Of a DNA stretch of 64,000 nucleotides, positions 17,410 to 23,531 are shown one piece after another (the first letter of the stretch is position 1; every line of letters starts with the position of its first letter). Both the position numbers and the translations under genes were made by a program. Origin of the DNA: Rhodocyclaceae bacterium (GTDB lineage: Bacteria; Pseudomonadota; Gammaproteobacteria; Burkholderiales; Rhodocyclaceae); the NCBI GenBank assembly GCA_030681195.1, contig JAUXXJ010000042.1, forward strand, positions 62,001 through 126,000, written 5' to 3'. The notes below the pieces were generated by a model, which saw only the letters and a program-made list of their open reading frames with translations, was not told the origin of the DNA and ran no database searches.

Positions 17410-18698
17410 ACGGCTGCTTTACGTCCGATCAGGCGATAGACCGTCATGTCACCCTTGCCCTTCAGATAAATGGTTTGGGGCTCGTGGAAATCAAAACGAT
17501 CGGAAAGGCGCCGGTAGGTGGCGGTATCGCACTGGATCATCCCCGGCACGCCTTCACTGGTGATGCGGCTGGCGAGGTTAACTGTGTCGCCCCAGAGATC
17601 GTAAATGAACTTCTTTTTGCCCACCACGCCCGCGACCACCGGCCCGGTGCCAATGCCCATGCGCATTTCCAGATGCGACGAGTTGACGGCGAAGTCCTGT
17701 TGCAACATTGCCTGCATGGAGAGCGCCAGCTCGGCAATGGCGGCCGAATAGTCCGCGTTATCGCTATTGAGACCGCCCGCCACCATATAGGCATCGCCAA
17801 TCGTCTTGATCTTTTCCAGCCCGTAACGCTCTGCCAAGTCGTCAAAGGCCGAAAAGATGCTGTTGAGCATGCTGAACACCTGGCTGGGCGTCATGTTGGC
17901 CGCCACCTGGGTGAAATTGACGATATCGGCAAACATCACGGTGGCATCGGCAAACCCGTCGGCAATCGTATGCTCGGCATTCTTCAGGCGCAGGGCCACC
18001 GGGGCGGGCAGGATATTGAGCAACAGGCGCTCGGAGCGCTCCTGTTCATGCATCAGTGCGCGGTGGGCTTCCTCGAAGCGCGCCTGCGCCTTGTGCTTCT
18101 CGGCGATGGAGAAGCGCAGCAGCAGATAAATCATCGTGGAAACGAAAAGGAAGTTCAACGCAAAAAATACCACGCTGGTGCGCGCGGGAATCTGCATGAC
18201 GGGTTTCAGCGTGGCATCCGTCAGCAAATAATCGAAAACACCGGAAAGGGCGATCAGGAAGGCCCAGGCAAAGAACCAGGCCTGCGACTCGCGTACGCCA
18301 AAGAACAGGATGGCGCCTACCGGCGCGATCAGTCCCCAGAGGACGATACCGCTGGCATCCATAAAGTTGCCCACGCCCCATTGCATGACGAAAGGGGCAA
18401 ACAGAAACAGCGAAAGTTGGGAGATGCGGAACAGGCTGAAATTGCGCGTCTGGATGTAAATCAGCACATTGGCCGTCATCGCCAGCAGAAACAGATAGGG
18501 AAAGTTCATCGGGAATTGCGGCCCCATGAACAAGTAAATCGCCAGCCAAACCATCGAGGCGACACTGAACAAGCCTGTGGCAAACATCAGCAACTGCTTG
18601 TTAAGCTGGGTCTCCTCGCTATCTTCCGGTTCGATGCCGGCAGTGCGCAGGCGCTGGATGAAGCTGGCTGAGGATGACAATGGGGTGGGCAAATCCAT
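17406..18698 (-). CDS. Class III adenylate cyclase with membrane-spanning N-terminus
   Basis: 430-residue membrane adenylate cyclase making cAMP. Six hydrophobic segments occupy about residues 35-205, then a short coiled linker (AEKHKAQARFEEAHRALMHE) and the catalytic domain: MFADIVNFT with the first metal Asp, KTIGDAYMVAGG with the adenine-binding Lys and second metal Asp, and YDLWGDTVNLASR with the second adenine residue (Asp) and the transition-state Asn and Arg. Its stop overlaps the stop of the convergent histidine kinase by 3 bp. Dispersed repeat copy 4 lies 43 bp upstream of its ATG. Confidence 0.93.
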   Translation of the reverse strand: MDLPTPLSSSASFIQRLRTAGIEPEDSEETQLNKQLLMFATGLFSVASMVWLAIYLFMGPQFPMNFPYLFLLAMTANVLIYIQTRNFSLFRISQLSLFLFAPFVMQWGVGNFMDASGIVLWGLIAPVGAILFFGVRESQAWFFAWAFLIALSGVFDYLLTDATLKPVMQIPARTSVVFFALNFLFVSTMIYLLLRFSIAEKHKAQARFEEAHRALMHEQERSERLLLNILPAPVALRLKNAEHTIADGFADATVMFADIVNFTQVAANMTPSQVFSMLNSIFSAFDDLAERYGLEKIKTIGDAYMVAGGLNSDNADYSAAIAELALSMQAMLQQDFAVNSSHLEMRMGIGTGPVVAGVVGKKKFIYDLWGDTVNLASRITSEGVPGMIQCDTATYRRLSDRFDFHEPQTIYLKGKGDMTVYRLIGRKAAV

Positions 18699-18740
18699 GG
18701 TGAGCAGTTTCGCAGGAAGCAGGGGCTCGGGTCAAGGCAG

Positions 18741-18764
18741 GCCGTCTCGCCAGCGCCGACATTT
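18741..18764 (+). repeat. Dispersed 24-bp repeat, copy 4 (intergenic)
   Basis: GCCGTCTC then GCCAGCGCCGACATTT, located between the cyclase start and the decayed toxin-antitoxin locus. It is followed by GGGAAAC, as is copy 2. Confidence 0.9.
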
Positions 18765-18782
18765 GGGAAACTTCTCTTGTCG

Positions 18783-18923
18783 CTAAGTTCGAGTCAGTCC
18801 GTTATCCGTAATCTCAACAAGCGCTTCACCCCGCTCGATCAGCGTTATGGCATCTGCAAAAGTTGCGTTCAGCAACACCTTCAATGCGTCATTGGATGTG
18901 TTGCCGCAAGTCAGCCAGATCAT
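18783..18923 (-). pseudogene. Internally deleted DUF5615 PIN-like toxin remnant
   Basis: Only 46 residues remain: MIWLTCGNTSNDALKVLLNA followed by a short tail with GEALVEITD. In intact DUF5615 partners of DUF433, the protein starts MIWxDAQL, runs about 110 residues and reaches IWLTCGNTSN only near the C-terminus. Here the start codon (ATGA overlap with the antitoxin stop) runs directly into the C-terminal block. The N-terminal catalytic part, with its acidic residues, is gone, apparently through recombination between the two IWL-coding stretches. Confidence 0.75.
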
Positions 18924-19144
18924 GCAGCCATCAGCACGGGATGATCGAAGCGCCGGCTGGCATAGCTCAGGCATGCGCGAATATCCTCAGGCTCGAGATC
19001 GGGCAATTCGGCCAGCACCTGCTCGTGCGTCAGGCCGTTAGCCAGTAGATCAAGTACATCGATGACGCGAATGCGCATACCTCGAATGCAGGGGCGTCCG
19101 CCGCATTGTTCGGGGTCGATGGTGATACGCTGGTCTAAGTTCAT
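18920..19144 (-). CDS. DUF433 antitoxin
   Basis: 74-residue DUF433 protein, the antitoxin of DUF433/DUF5615 pairs. It has ITIDPEQCGGRPCIRGMRIR, the diagnostic block, then VIDVLDLLANGLTHEQVLAE and a helix-turn-helix-like LEPEDIRACLSYASR. It is full length, but its toxin partner directly downstream is reduced to a C-terminal fragment. Confidence 0.88.
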   Translation of the reverse strand: MNLDQRITIDPEQCGGRPCIRGMRIRVIDVLDLLANGLTHEQVLAELPDLEPEDIRACLSYASRRFDHPVLMAA

Positions 19145-19571
19145 GGCAAGTCCCTCGAATTCACATTGGTCAATATGTCACTGCGCTCCCGCTCGCTCGA
19201 TGAATGCACGAATTCCTCTGCCCGCCAGGCCGTAATGCGCGCATCCAGCGTGCGCACGGGGGCTGGGTAGCGCCCCCGGATTTCATCCCCGCCCACCAGT
19301 CGATTTGCTGACCGGAATCAGGGGCGGTAGCGCTGGCCCGGCTGTTGGGTCGCCAATGATCTGGGGCAGGGGCAGGCTTGGCCGGTTGCCAAAAAACAAC
19401 AATCACTAGACCTTTAGTTGCAAGAAAGCCATTTCCTGTCGCCCCTCGGCAAGATGCACTGGCAGAATGCACACACCCTCAAGCAGTTGGGGAAAAGCGG
19501 GAACAGTGACCAACCACGTGGAGTCATTGAACCCGAATCAACCTAAGCAAACCCTAATTAAGGAGTTTTAC
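19145..19571. other. 427-bp region with no recognised gene, upstream of the porin
   Basis: I see no convincing gene on either strand. One open minus-strand frame of 100 codons (19170-19472) has no ribosome-binding site and Pro/Ala-rich, shadow-like composition. The last 15 bp hold the porin ribosome-binding site AAGGAG, and the porin promoter should lie in the AT-richer part after 19380. Confidence 0.5.
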
Positions 19572-20672
19572 ATGCAAAAGAAAATCATCGCTCTGGCAGT
19601 TGCTGGCCTGATGTCTGGCGCCGCTTTCGCCCAGTCGAACGTAACCGTTTATGGCATCGTTGATGCCGCCTACGTTGACCTGAGCACCAACAACACACTG
19701 GCAGCTAGCGTCAAGTCGAAGCGGGGTATTGACTCTAGCGGGCTTCAAACTTCGCGCCTCGGTTTCCGTGGCACGGAAGACCTGGGTGGCGGCTTGAAGG
19801 CTAACTTCGTGCTTGAGTATACATTGGTTAACGATGCGAACCGAGCCATTGGTGGTGGTGCAGCTGCCCTTGCCCGCCAGCAAACCATCGGCCTGAGCAG
19901 CAATAGCTGGGGCGCATTCAACTTGGGTCGTATGCTCACCTTGACGGGTGCTCACAACAGCCGCTATGCTGCCCTGTTCGGCACCGGTCTGAGTCCTGAA
20001 GGCCAAGTTCGTGGCGCTAGTGGCACGGGTTGGGACTATGCGAACCGCGTCAGCAACACTGCGGCCTATGTTTCCCCGAACATGAGCGGCTTCAACGTTG
20101 CTGTTGCTCGCGTGTTCGGTGTTGCTGAAAACGGCGCTACTGCGGGCGAAATCAAGTCAAACGACGGCACCACCGTCGCTCGTCAGACCGGTTGGGACAT
20201 GACTGCCAACTATGCTGCAGGCCCCGTCGGTGTCGGCTTGGCTTATCAGCGCATTGGCAATACTTCGGCAGCTGGCAACACCGCTGGCACCAGGCAGACC
20301 ACCCTGGGCGGTAGCTATGACCTCGGCGTTGTCAAGCTGATGGCGAACTACACAAACTTCAAAACGGAAGTGGCTAACGACAAGCGGGGCAAGGGCTATA
20401 GCCTCAGCGCAGTTGCGCCTGTCACTGCCACGGGCAATGTCCACTTCAGCTACGCCACCTCGAAGGGCACGGATAACGCTCTGAGCGAAGGCGCCAAGTC
20501 GTGGGCACTGGCCTACACGCATGGCCTCTCCAAGCGCACCACCGCTTATGTTGGCTATAGCACTGCCGATGCCAAGTCGGGTTCGACGGCTACCTTCTAC
20601 GGTAATACTAACCTCGTCGAACTCGACAAGAAGGCACGTCTGATTGCTGCTGGTCTGAGCCACTCCTTCTAA
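19572..20672 (+). CDS. Outer-membrane porin (betaproteobacterial trimeric type)
   Basis: 366-residue Gram-negative porin. The signal peptide MQKKIIALAVAGLMSGAAFA is followed by QSNVTVYGIVDAAYVDL, the standard first strand, and RLGFRGTEDLGGGLKANFVLEY. The C-terminus ends in Phe (AAGLSHSF), the BAM recognition signal. Passive diffusion of small solutes is the expected role; selectivity is unknown. AAGGAG lies 8 nt before the ATG and a strong terminator 36 bp after the stop. Confidence 0.95.
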   Translation: MQKKIIALAVAGLMSGAAFAQSNVTVYGIVDAAYVDLSTNNTLAASVKSKRGIDSSGLQTSRLGFRGTEDLGGGLKANFVLEYTLVNDANRAIGGGAAALARQQTIGLSSNSWGAFNLGRMLTLTGAHNSRYAALFGTGLSPEGQVRGASGTGWDYANRVSNTAAYVSPNMSGFNVAVARVFGVAENGATAGEIKSNDGTTVARQTGWDMTANYAAGPVGVGLAYQRIGNTSAAGNTAGTRQTTLGGSYDLGVVKLMANYTNFKTEVANDKRGKGYSLSAVAPVTATGNVHFSYATSKGTDNALSEGAKSWALAYTHGLSKRTTAYVGYSTADAKSGSTATFYGNTNLVELDKKARLIAAGLSHSF

Positions 20673-20708
20673 TTCACCCGCAGCCTTGTGCTGCTGTGAT
20701 GCAGAATC

Positions 20709-20736
20709 AAAACAGCCACCTTCGGGTGGCTGTTTT
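20709..20736 (+). terminator. Hairpin 1 of a repeated series; porin terminator
   Basis: AAAACAGCCACC, TTCG, GGTGGCTGTTTT: a 12-bp stem with a UUCG-type loop and U-tract. The same hairpin with small changes recurs at 21041, 21434 and 21880. Confidence 0.9.
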
Positions 20737-20771
20737 ACTTGGTATATACTCGCCGCAAAGGAGGTTTCGCG

Positions 20772-20972
20772 ATGAGTACGATGATTTTTGAAGTCTATGA
20801 CGCGCTGAAGGAAGCGGGGGCAACCGAAGAAAAGGCAAAAAAGGCCGCTGAGGCTCTTGCTGCTTATGAAAATCGCTTCAACAAGGTTGAAAGCGATCTG
20901 AATCTCCTCAAATGGATGGTCGGATTCAATCTCGCGATGTCTGTCGGTGTGCTACTGAAGTTGTTTGGCTAA
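20772..20972 (+). CDS. Small coiled-coil membrane protein (CCDC90/DUF1640-like) A
   Basis: 66-residue protein: a Lys/Glu/Ala-rich helix (DALKEAGATEEKAKKAAEAL), a short coiled coil and one C-terminal hydrophobic segment (MVGFNLAMSVGVLLKLFG). It looks like the family of tiny coiled-coil plus membrane-anchor proteins often scattered near mobile DNA; the function is unknown. AAAGGAGG is an almost perfect ribosome-binding site 7 nt before the ATG. It is a distant paralogue of the gene at 21084. Confidence 0.75.
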   Translation: MSTMIFEVYDALKEAGATEEKAKKAAEALAAYENRFNKVESDLNLLKWMVGFNLAMSVGVLLKLFG

Positions 20973-20981
20973 TCAATTAAA

Positions 20982-21008
20982 CGTATTCGGGGTCAGACCA
21001 CGAATACG
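20982..21008. repeat. GGGGTCAGACCA signature, copy 1, inside an inverted repeat
   Basis: CGTATTCG, GGGTCAGACCA, CGAATACG: a perfect 8-bp stem around the signature. Copies of the signature follow at 21401 and 21850, each 20-40 bp before a hairpin. I associate GGGGTCAGACCAC-type sequences with REP-like or IS-linked termini, from memory. Confidence 0.65.
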
Positions 21009-21040
21009 TGCTAATCCAGACTTAGTCTGAGTTGATTAAA

Positions 21041-21068
21041 TAGCCGCCTTCGGGTGGCTGTTTTTTTT
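21041..21068 (+). terminator. Hairpin 2 of the repeated series
   Basis: AGCCGCC, TTCG, GGTGGCT then TG and eight T. It lies between the two small paralogues, 16 bp upstream of the second one, so it terminates gene A. Confidence 0.85.
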
Positions 21069-21083
21069 GCTACACTCGCCACC

Positions 21084-21311
21084 ATGAGCACGATTACTTT
21101 CGATACCCACAAATTCGTCAAGTCGCTGACAGAAGCAGGTATGCCGCTGCGGCAAGCTGAAATTCTGGCAGAAGAGCAGGCTCGTCTGATCGATGAACGC
21201 CTAGTGACTAAGGATGACTTGGAACGCATGGAACTGCGGCTGACATTGCGGCTGGGAACGATGATGGCCGCCTCGATTGCCATTGTTGCTGCGTTGGTCA
21301 AATTGCTCTGA
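21084..21311 (+). CDS. Small coiled-coil membrane protein (DUF1640-like) B
   Basis: 75-residue protein: FDTHKFVKSLTEAGMPLRQA, an EILAEEQARLIDERLVTKDD coiled-coil helix, and a C-terminal membrane anchor MMAASIAIVAALVKLL. This is the DUF1640/CCDC90 layout. No clear ribosome-binding site precedes the ATG, unlike gene A. The upstream CTCGCC-ATGAGCACGAT stretch resembles that of gene A, which suggests the two arose by duplication together with their hairpins. Confidence 0.75.
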   Translation: MSTITFDTHKFVKSLTEAGMPLRQAEILAEEQARLIDERLVTKDDLERMELRLTLRLGTMMAASIAIVAALVKLL

Positions 21312-21400
21312 TTAATTAAAGGGCCCATTTTATTCGGCCATTCCCCACCCGCCCCGTCGCCAGCTAAGTGCCCGTCCGGTTTCTTTGTGCGACAATATTC

Positions 21401-21412
21401 GGGGTCAGACCA
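21401..21412 (+). repeat. GGGGTCAGACCA signature, copy 2
   Basis: Exact 12-base match to copy 1, again preceded by ATATTC (copy 1: GTATTC). It lies 90 bp after small gene B and 22 bp before hairpin 3. No gene is seen between 21312 and 21524. Confidence 0.7.
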
Positions 21413-21433
21413 TAAATACGATGCAGAAACAAT

Positions 21434-21458
21434 ACAGCCACCTTCGGGTGGCTGTTTT
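21434..21458 (+). terminator. Hairpin 3 of the repeated series
   Basis: ACAGCCACC, TTCG, GGTGGCTGTTTT, followed by ACTTGGT, exactly as hairpin 1 is. It sits before the HicB-like gene and after no obvious transcript, which fits a copied module better than a dedicated terminator. Confidence 0.8.
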
Positions 21459-21524
21459 ACTTGGTGGGGGTGAAACAGCAGATGAAGCTACAATGTGCTT
21501 TGTTAGCTAACGAAAGGTGACGCA

Positions 21525-21761
21525 ATGCCCAAGATTTATTTTGTTCGTGCTGAATGGGATGACGAAGCGTCTGTTTGGGTGGCAACCTCGGATGACGTGC
21601 CAGGCCTTGTGACAGAAGCAGATACGCTTGAAGCATTGTCTGCGAAGCTCGAAATCCTTGTGCCAGAACTACTCGATGCCAACGGCTATCAAGATGGAGC
21701 CGAAGTGCCTTTTGAACTTCTTGCACGGAAATTCTCTGTCGCTCATCGAAATGCGCACTGA
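21525..21761 (+). CDS. HicB-like (DUF1902) antitoxin
   Basis: 78-residue DUF1902/HicB-fold protein. It opens MPKIYFVRAEWDDEASVWVA, with TSDDVPGLVTEADTLEAL typical of the partial RNase H fold of HicB antitoxins, and ends without a separate DNA-binding domain, as usual for DUF1902. A ribosome-binding site AAAGGTGA precedes the ATG. The partner gene begins at its stop codon but is truncated. Confidence 0.88.
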   Translation: MPKIYFVRAEWDDEASVWVATSDDVPGLVTEADTLEALSAKLEILVPELLDANGYQDGAEVPFELLARKFSVAHRNAH

Positions 21762-21880
21762 TGGGCAGCAACTTTGCACCTGAATTGAAACGCTTGCTGT
21801 TAGCGGCGGGCTGTCAATTCGAGCGGCCTGGCAAGGGGAAAGAAATAATAGGGATCAGACCACGATATTCGCAGGATTAA
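21761..21880 (+). pseudogene. Truncated HicA-like toxin
   Basis: Begins in phase with HicA (MGSNFAPELKRLLLAAGCQF, then ERPGKGKEI) but runs after about 29 residues into IGIRPRYSQD and a stop. Intact HicA is about 60-80 residues and has a catalytic His right after GKG; here that His and the whole C-terminal half are missing. The junction falls in a GGGATCAGACCAC signature, so the toxin was cut by the repeat module. The ATG overlaps the antitoxin stop. Confidence 0.8.
21850..21863 (+). repeat. GGGGTCAGACCA signature, copy 3 (variant)
   Basis: AGGGATCAGACCAC, one mismatch from copies 1 and 2, at the break point of the truncated HicA gene and 17 bp before hairpin 4. Confidence 0.65.
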
Positions 21881-21903
21881 ACAGCCGCCTTCGGGCGGCT
21901 GAT
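21880..21903 (+). terminator. Hairpin 4 of the repeated series
   Basis: AACAGCCGCC, TTCG, GGCGGCTGATT: a fully paired GC stem with a weak U-tract, followed by TGTTTGGT. It closes the HicBA remnant. Confidence 0.75.
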
Positions 21904-22040
21904 TTGTTTGGTGGGTGTGGAAAGTGTCGGTGTCGTGTAAAACGACAGGGTGTAAGCGAGTTGTTGGCATAAGTGGTCTCACGGTATAAGATATGCAGAA
22001 ATCTGCATTTGCTGGCAGTTTGACTGTGAGGGGTTTCACC

Positions 22041-22301
22041 ATGAGAACGACACTGGATATTGACGATGAATTGCTGACACAGGCCAAATCGTTTGCCGCC
22101 AGGGAACATACCAGCCTGACACGCCTGATTGAGGAAAGCTTATCGTTGCGCTTGCGTGCAGCACAAACCGTTCGGCCGGATGCGTGCCATCTGGTGTTGC
22201 CGGTCTATGCCGGCCGTGGGGGGCTACAGCCAACGATACGAGATACCTTGAGTCAGCGTGCCCTGCTCGACGCGGCCGATGAGTCGGGCCCGGCTCGATG
22301 A
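22041..22301 (+). CDS. vapB: VapB-type antitoxin
   Basis: 86-residue antitoxin. Its N-terminus MRTTLDIDDELLTQAKSFAA is a ribbon-helix-helix DNA-binding segment; the C-terminal half (RPDACHLVLPVYAGRGGLQP) is the toxin-binding tail. GAGGGG lies 8 nt upstream of the ATG. Its stop overlaps the PIN gene start by ATGA. Confidence 0.87.
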   Translation: MRTTLDIDDELLTQAKSFAAREHTSLTRLIEESLSLRLRAAQTVRPDACHLVLPVYAGRGGLQPTIRDTLSQRALLDAADESGPAR

Positions 22302-22732
22302 CGCCCGATGTCAATGTGTTGGCGGCGGCGTCCCGTCAGGATCATCCGCACCACGCAGTGGCGCACGCTTGGCTGAAGACGGCGCTGGTCAATAGTGGTG
22401 CCAATCAGCCGTTGGCGATCTTGCCGATGGTGGCCTCTGGTTTTTTGCGCTTGGTGACACATCCCAAGGTATTCCAGGAACCCACACCGCTGGCGGCAGC
22501 ACAGGCATTTTTACGCGCCATTCTGGATTCGCCGGGGGTTTATTTGCCTTCTTTGGGTGACGAGTGGCCAGAGGTTGAGCGATTGTGCGCGCAACATGAT
22601 CTCACGGGCAATGCGATTCCCAATGCTTGGATTGCAGCGGCGGCTCACCACCATCACCTACATCTGGTCACCTTCGACAAAGGCTTTCGTCGGCTGCTGA
22701 AGCCGAGCTTGGTGACGGTATTGAAGGTTTGA
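22298..22732 (+). CDS. vapC: VapC-type PIN-domain toxin, probably inactive
   Basis: 144-residue PIN domain of the TA-PIN subfamily: MTPDVNVLAAASRQDHPHH with the first Asp, LPMVASGFLRLVTHPKVF, and TGNAIPNAWIAAAA. Relatives read IPDAW at that last motif, where Asp helps bind Mg2+; here it is Asn. The later TFDKGF also departs from the usual TFDRDF. Active PIN toxins cleave tRNA or rRNA; this one may have lost that. It is coupled to vapB. Confidence 0.85.
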   Translation: MTPDVNVLAAASRQDHPHHAVAHAWLKTALVNSGANQPLAILPMVASGFLRLVTHPKVFQEPTPLAAAQAFLRAILDSPGVYLPSLGDEWPEVERLCAQHDLTGNAIPNAWIAAAAHHHHLHLVTFDKGFRRLLKPSLVTVLKV

Positions 22733-22760
22733 CGATAATATTCCTCCTTGATGGGTACTG

Positions 22761-22823
22761 AAAGTCGGCGCAGCCTCTTCGGGCCGCTTCCGGCCTGACG
22801 GCCTCCCTGCTGGCGGGACGGCG
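22761..22823 (-). repeat. Dispersed repeat, long 63-bp form, copy 5 (intergenic)
   Basis: On the plus strand AAAGTCGGCGC, then a 39-bp insert with GGGCCGCTTCCGGCCTGACG, then GCTGGCGGGACGGCG. Removing the insert gives the short form. It lies between convergent vapC and the pilin operon. It differs from the murA copy at only two paired positions. Confidence 0.92.
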
Positions 22824-22838
22824 AATACTTGGCAAGCC

Positions 22839-23531
22839 CTAAGGTAGCCGCCCCGCCGAAACCATACGATTGATGAGGATGCTGGGCGGGAGCCAGGTCA
22901 CGATGTCATCGAAGCCGGGGGTTTGGGTGTGCTGAACGAAGTCTTTGTCGGCCAGGTCGATGGTCTTGTTCTTGACCTCGTCGACATCGGTGGGCGTGGT
23001 CAGCCCGTTTTTCCCTAACGAAAGCACCACAACAGGGATGTTGCTGGCGAGTACGGCGGTGCAGGCGCTGCTGTCGCAAATGCGCAGGTCGCCGGCGGAC
23101 AGTAGCGCGAAGCCGGACGCTTTGTTCGCAAAGCTGTCGGTGACGCGATAGCGTAGGGCATTGCCCCAGGCATCGAAGCGGCCGACGCCGAGCTCGGCCC
23201 ATGGAAGATTGCCTTCCGCGCTGGTACAGGCATCTCCCGAACGGTTTTCGGCCCCATCGTTGTCGGTGTCCGGGCAGGGCAGGTAGGGCTTGCCGTTACT
23301 GGCCGAATGGCTGGCGGCATAGCCGTAGAGCGCCTCGGTGACGTCGGCAAGCGTTTTCTGTGTCTCGGAGTTGTAGCGAATGTCCTGTTGGGCGGACATG
23401 GGCAGGATCATGCCGCCGATCAGCAGGGTGACAATGGCGAGCACCACGGCCATTTCGGTCAGGGTAAAGCCGCGCTCGGTAATTGTCGGCGCCGGCGGGA
23501 CGGCGATCAAGGGGACAGTCAGTCGATCCAT
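22839..23531 (-). CDS. Type IV pilin-like (minor prepilin) protein
   Basis: 230-residue prepilin at the end of the MSHA-like operon. The prepilin cleavage site is RG|FTLTEMAVVLAIVTLLIGG, with Glu at mature position 5. The body contains LYGYAASHS, CPDTDNDGAENRSG and DACTSAEGNLPWAELG, as in MSHA-linked minor pilins. The leader is long (20 residues) and contains AVPPAPTI, encoded by dispersed repeat copy 6. It overlaps the preceding gene by 13 bp and is the last gene of the unit. Confidence 0.85.
   Translation of the reverse strand: MDRLTVPLIAVPPAPTITERGFTLTEMAVVLAIVTLLIGGMILPMSAQQDIRYNSETQKTLADVTEALYGYAASHSASNGKPYLPCPDTDNDGAENRSGDACTSAEGNLPWAELGVGRFDAWGNALRYRVTDSFANKASGFALLSAGDLRICDSSACTAVLASNIPVVVLSLGKNGLTTPTDVDEVKNKTIDLADKDFVQHTQTPGFDDIVTWLPPSILINRMVSAGRLP
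23481..23505 (-). repeat. Dispersed 24-bp repeat, copy 6 (prepilin leader)
   Basis: On the minus strand GCCGTCCC then GCCGGCGCCGACAATT (core changed A to G). It is translated as AVPPAPTI inside the leader peptide that the prepilin peptidase removes. Confidence 0.85.

Noticed and set aside
17319..18671. 450-codon open frame on the plus strand across the cyclase gene
   Set aside because: Opposite strand of a class III cyclase with all catalytic residues; the frame has no domain and no start context.
19170..19472. 100-codon open frame on the minus strand upstream of the porin
   Set aside because: No ribosome-binding site, Pro/Ala-rich shadow-like composition and no recognisable motif; more likely non-coding or remnant DNA.
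20673..22040. Integron cassette array with attC sites
   Set aside because: The hairpins lack recognisable RYYYAAC/GTTRRRY core sites and there is no integrase in the window; the array nature is reported, but not as an integron.
22847..22857. GCCGCCCCGCC at the end of the minor prepilin gene, like the 5' part of repeat copies 2 and 12
   Set aside because: Only 11 bp match and the core is absent; too short to call in GC-rich DNA.
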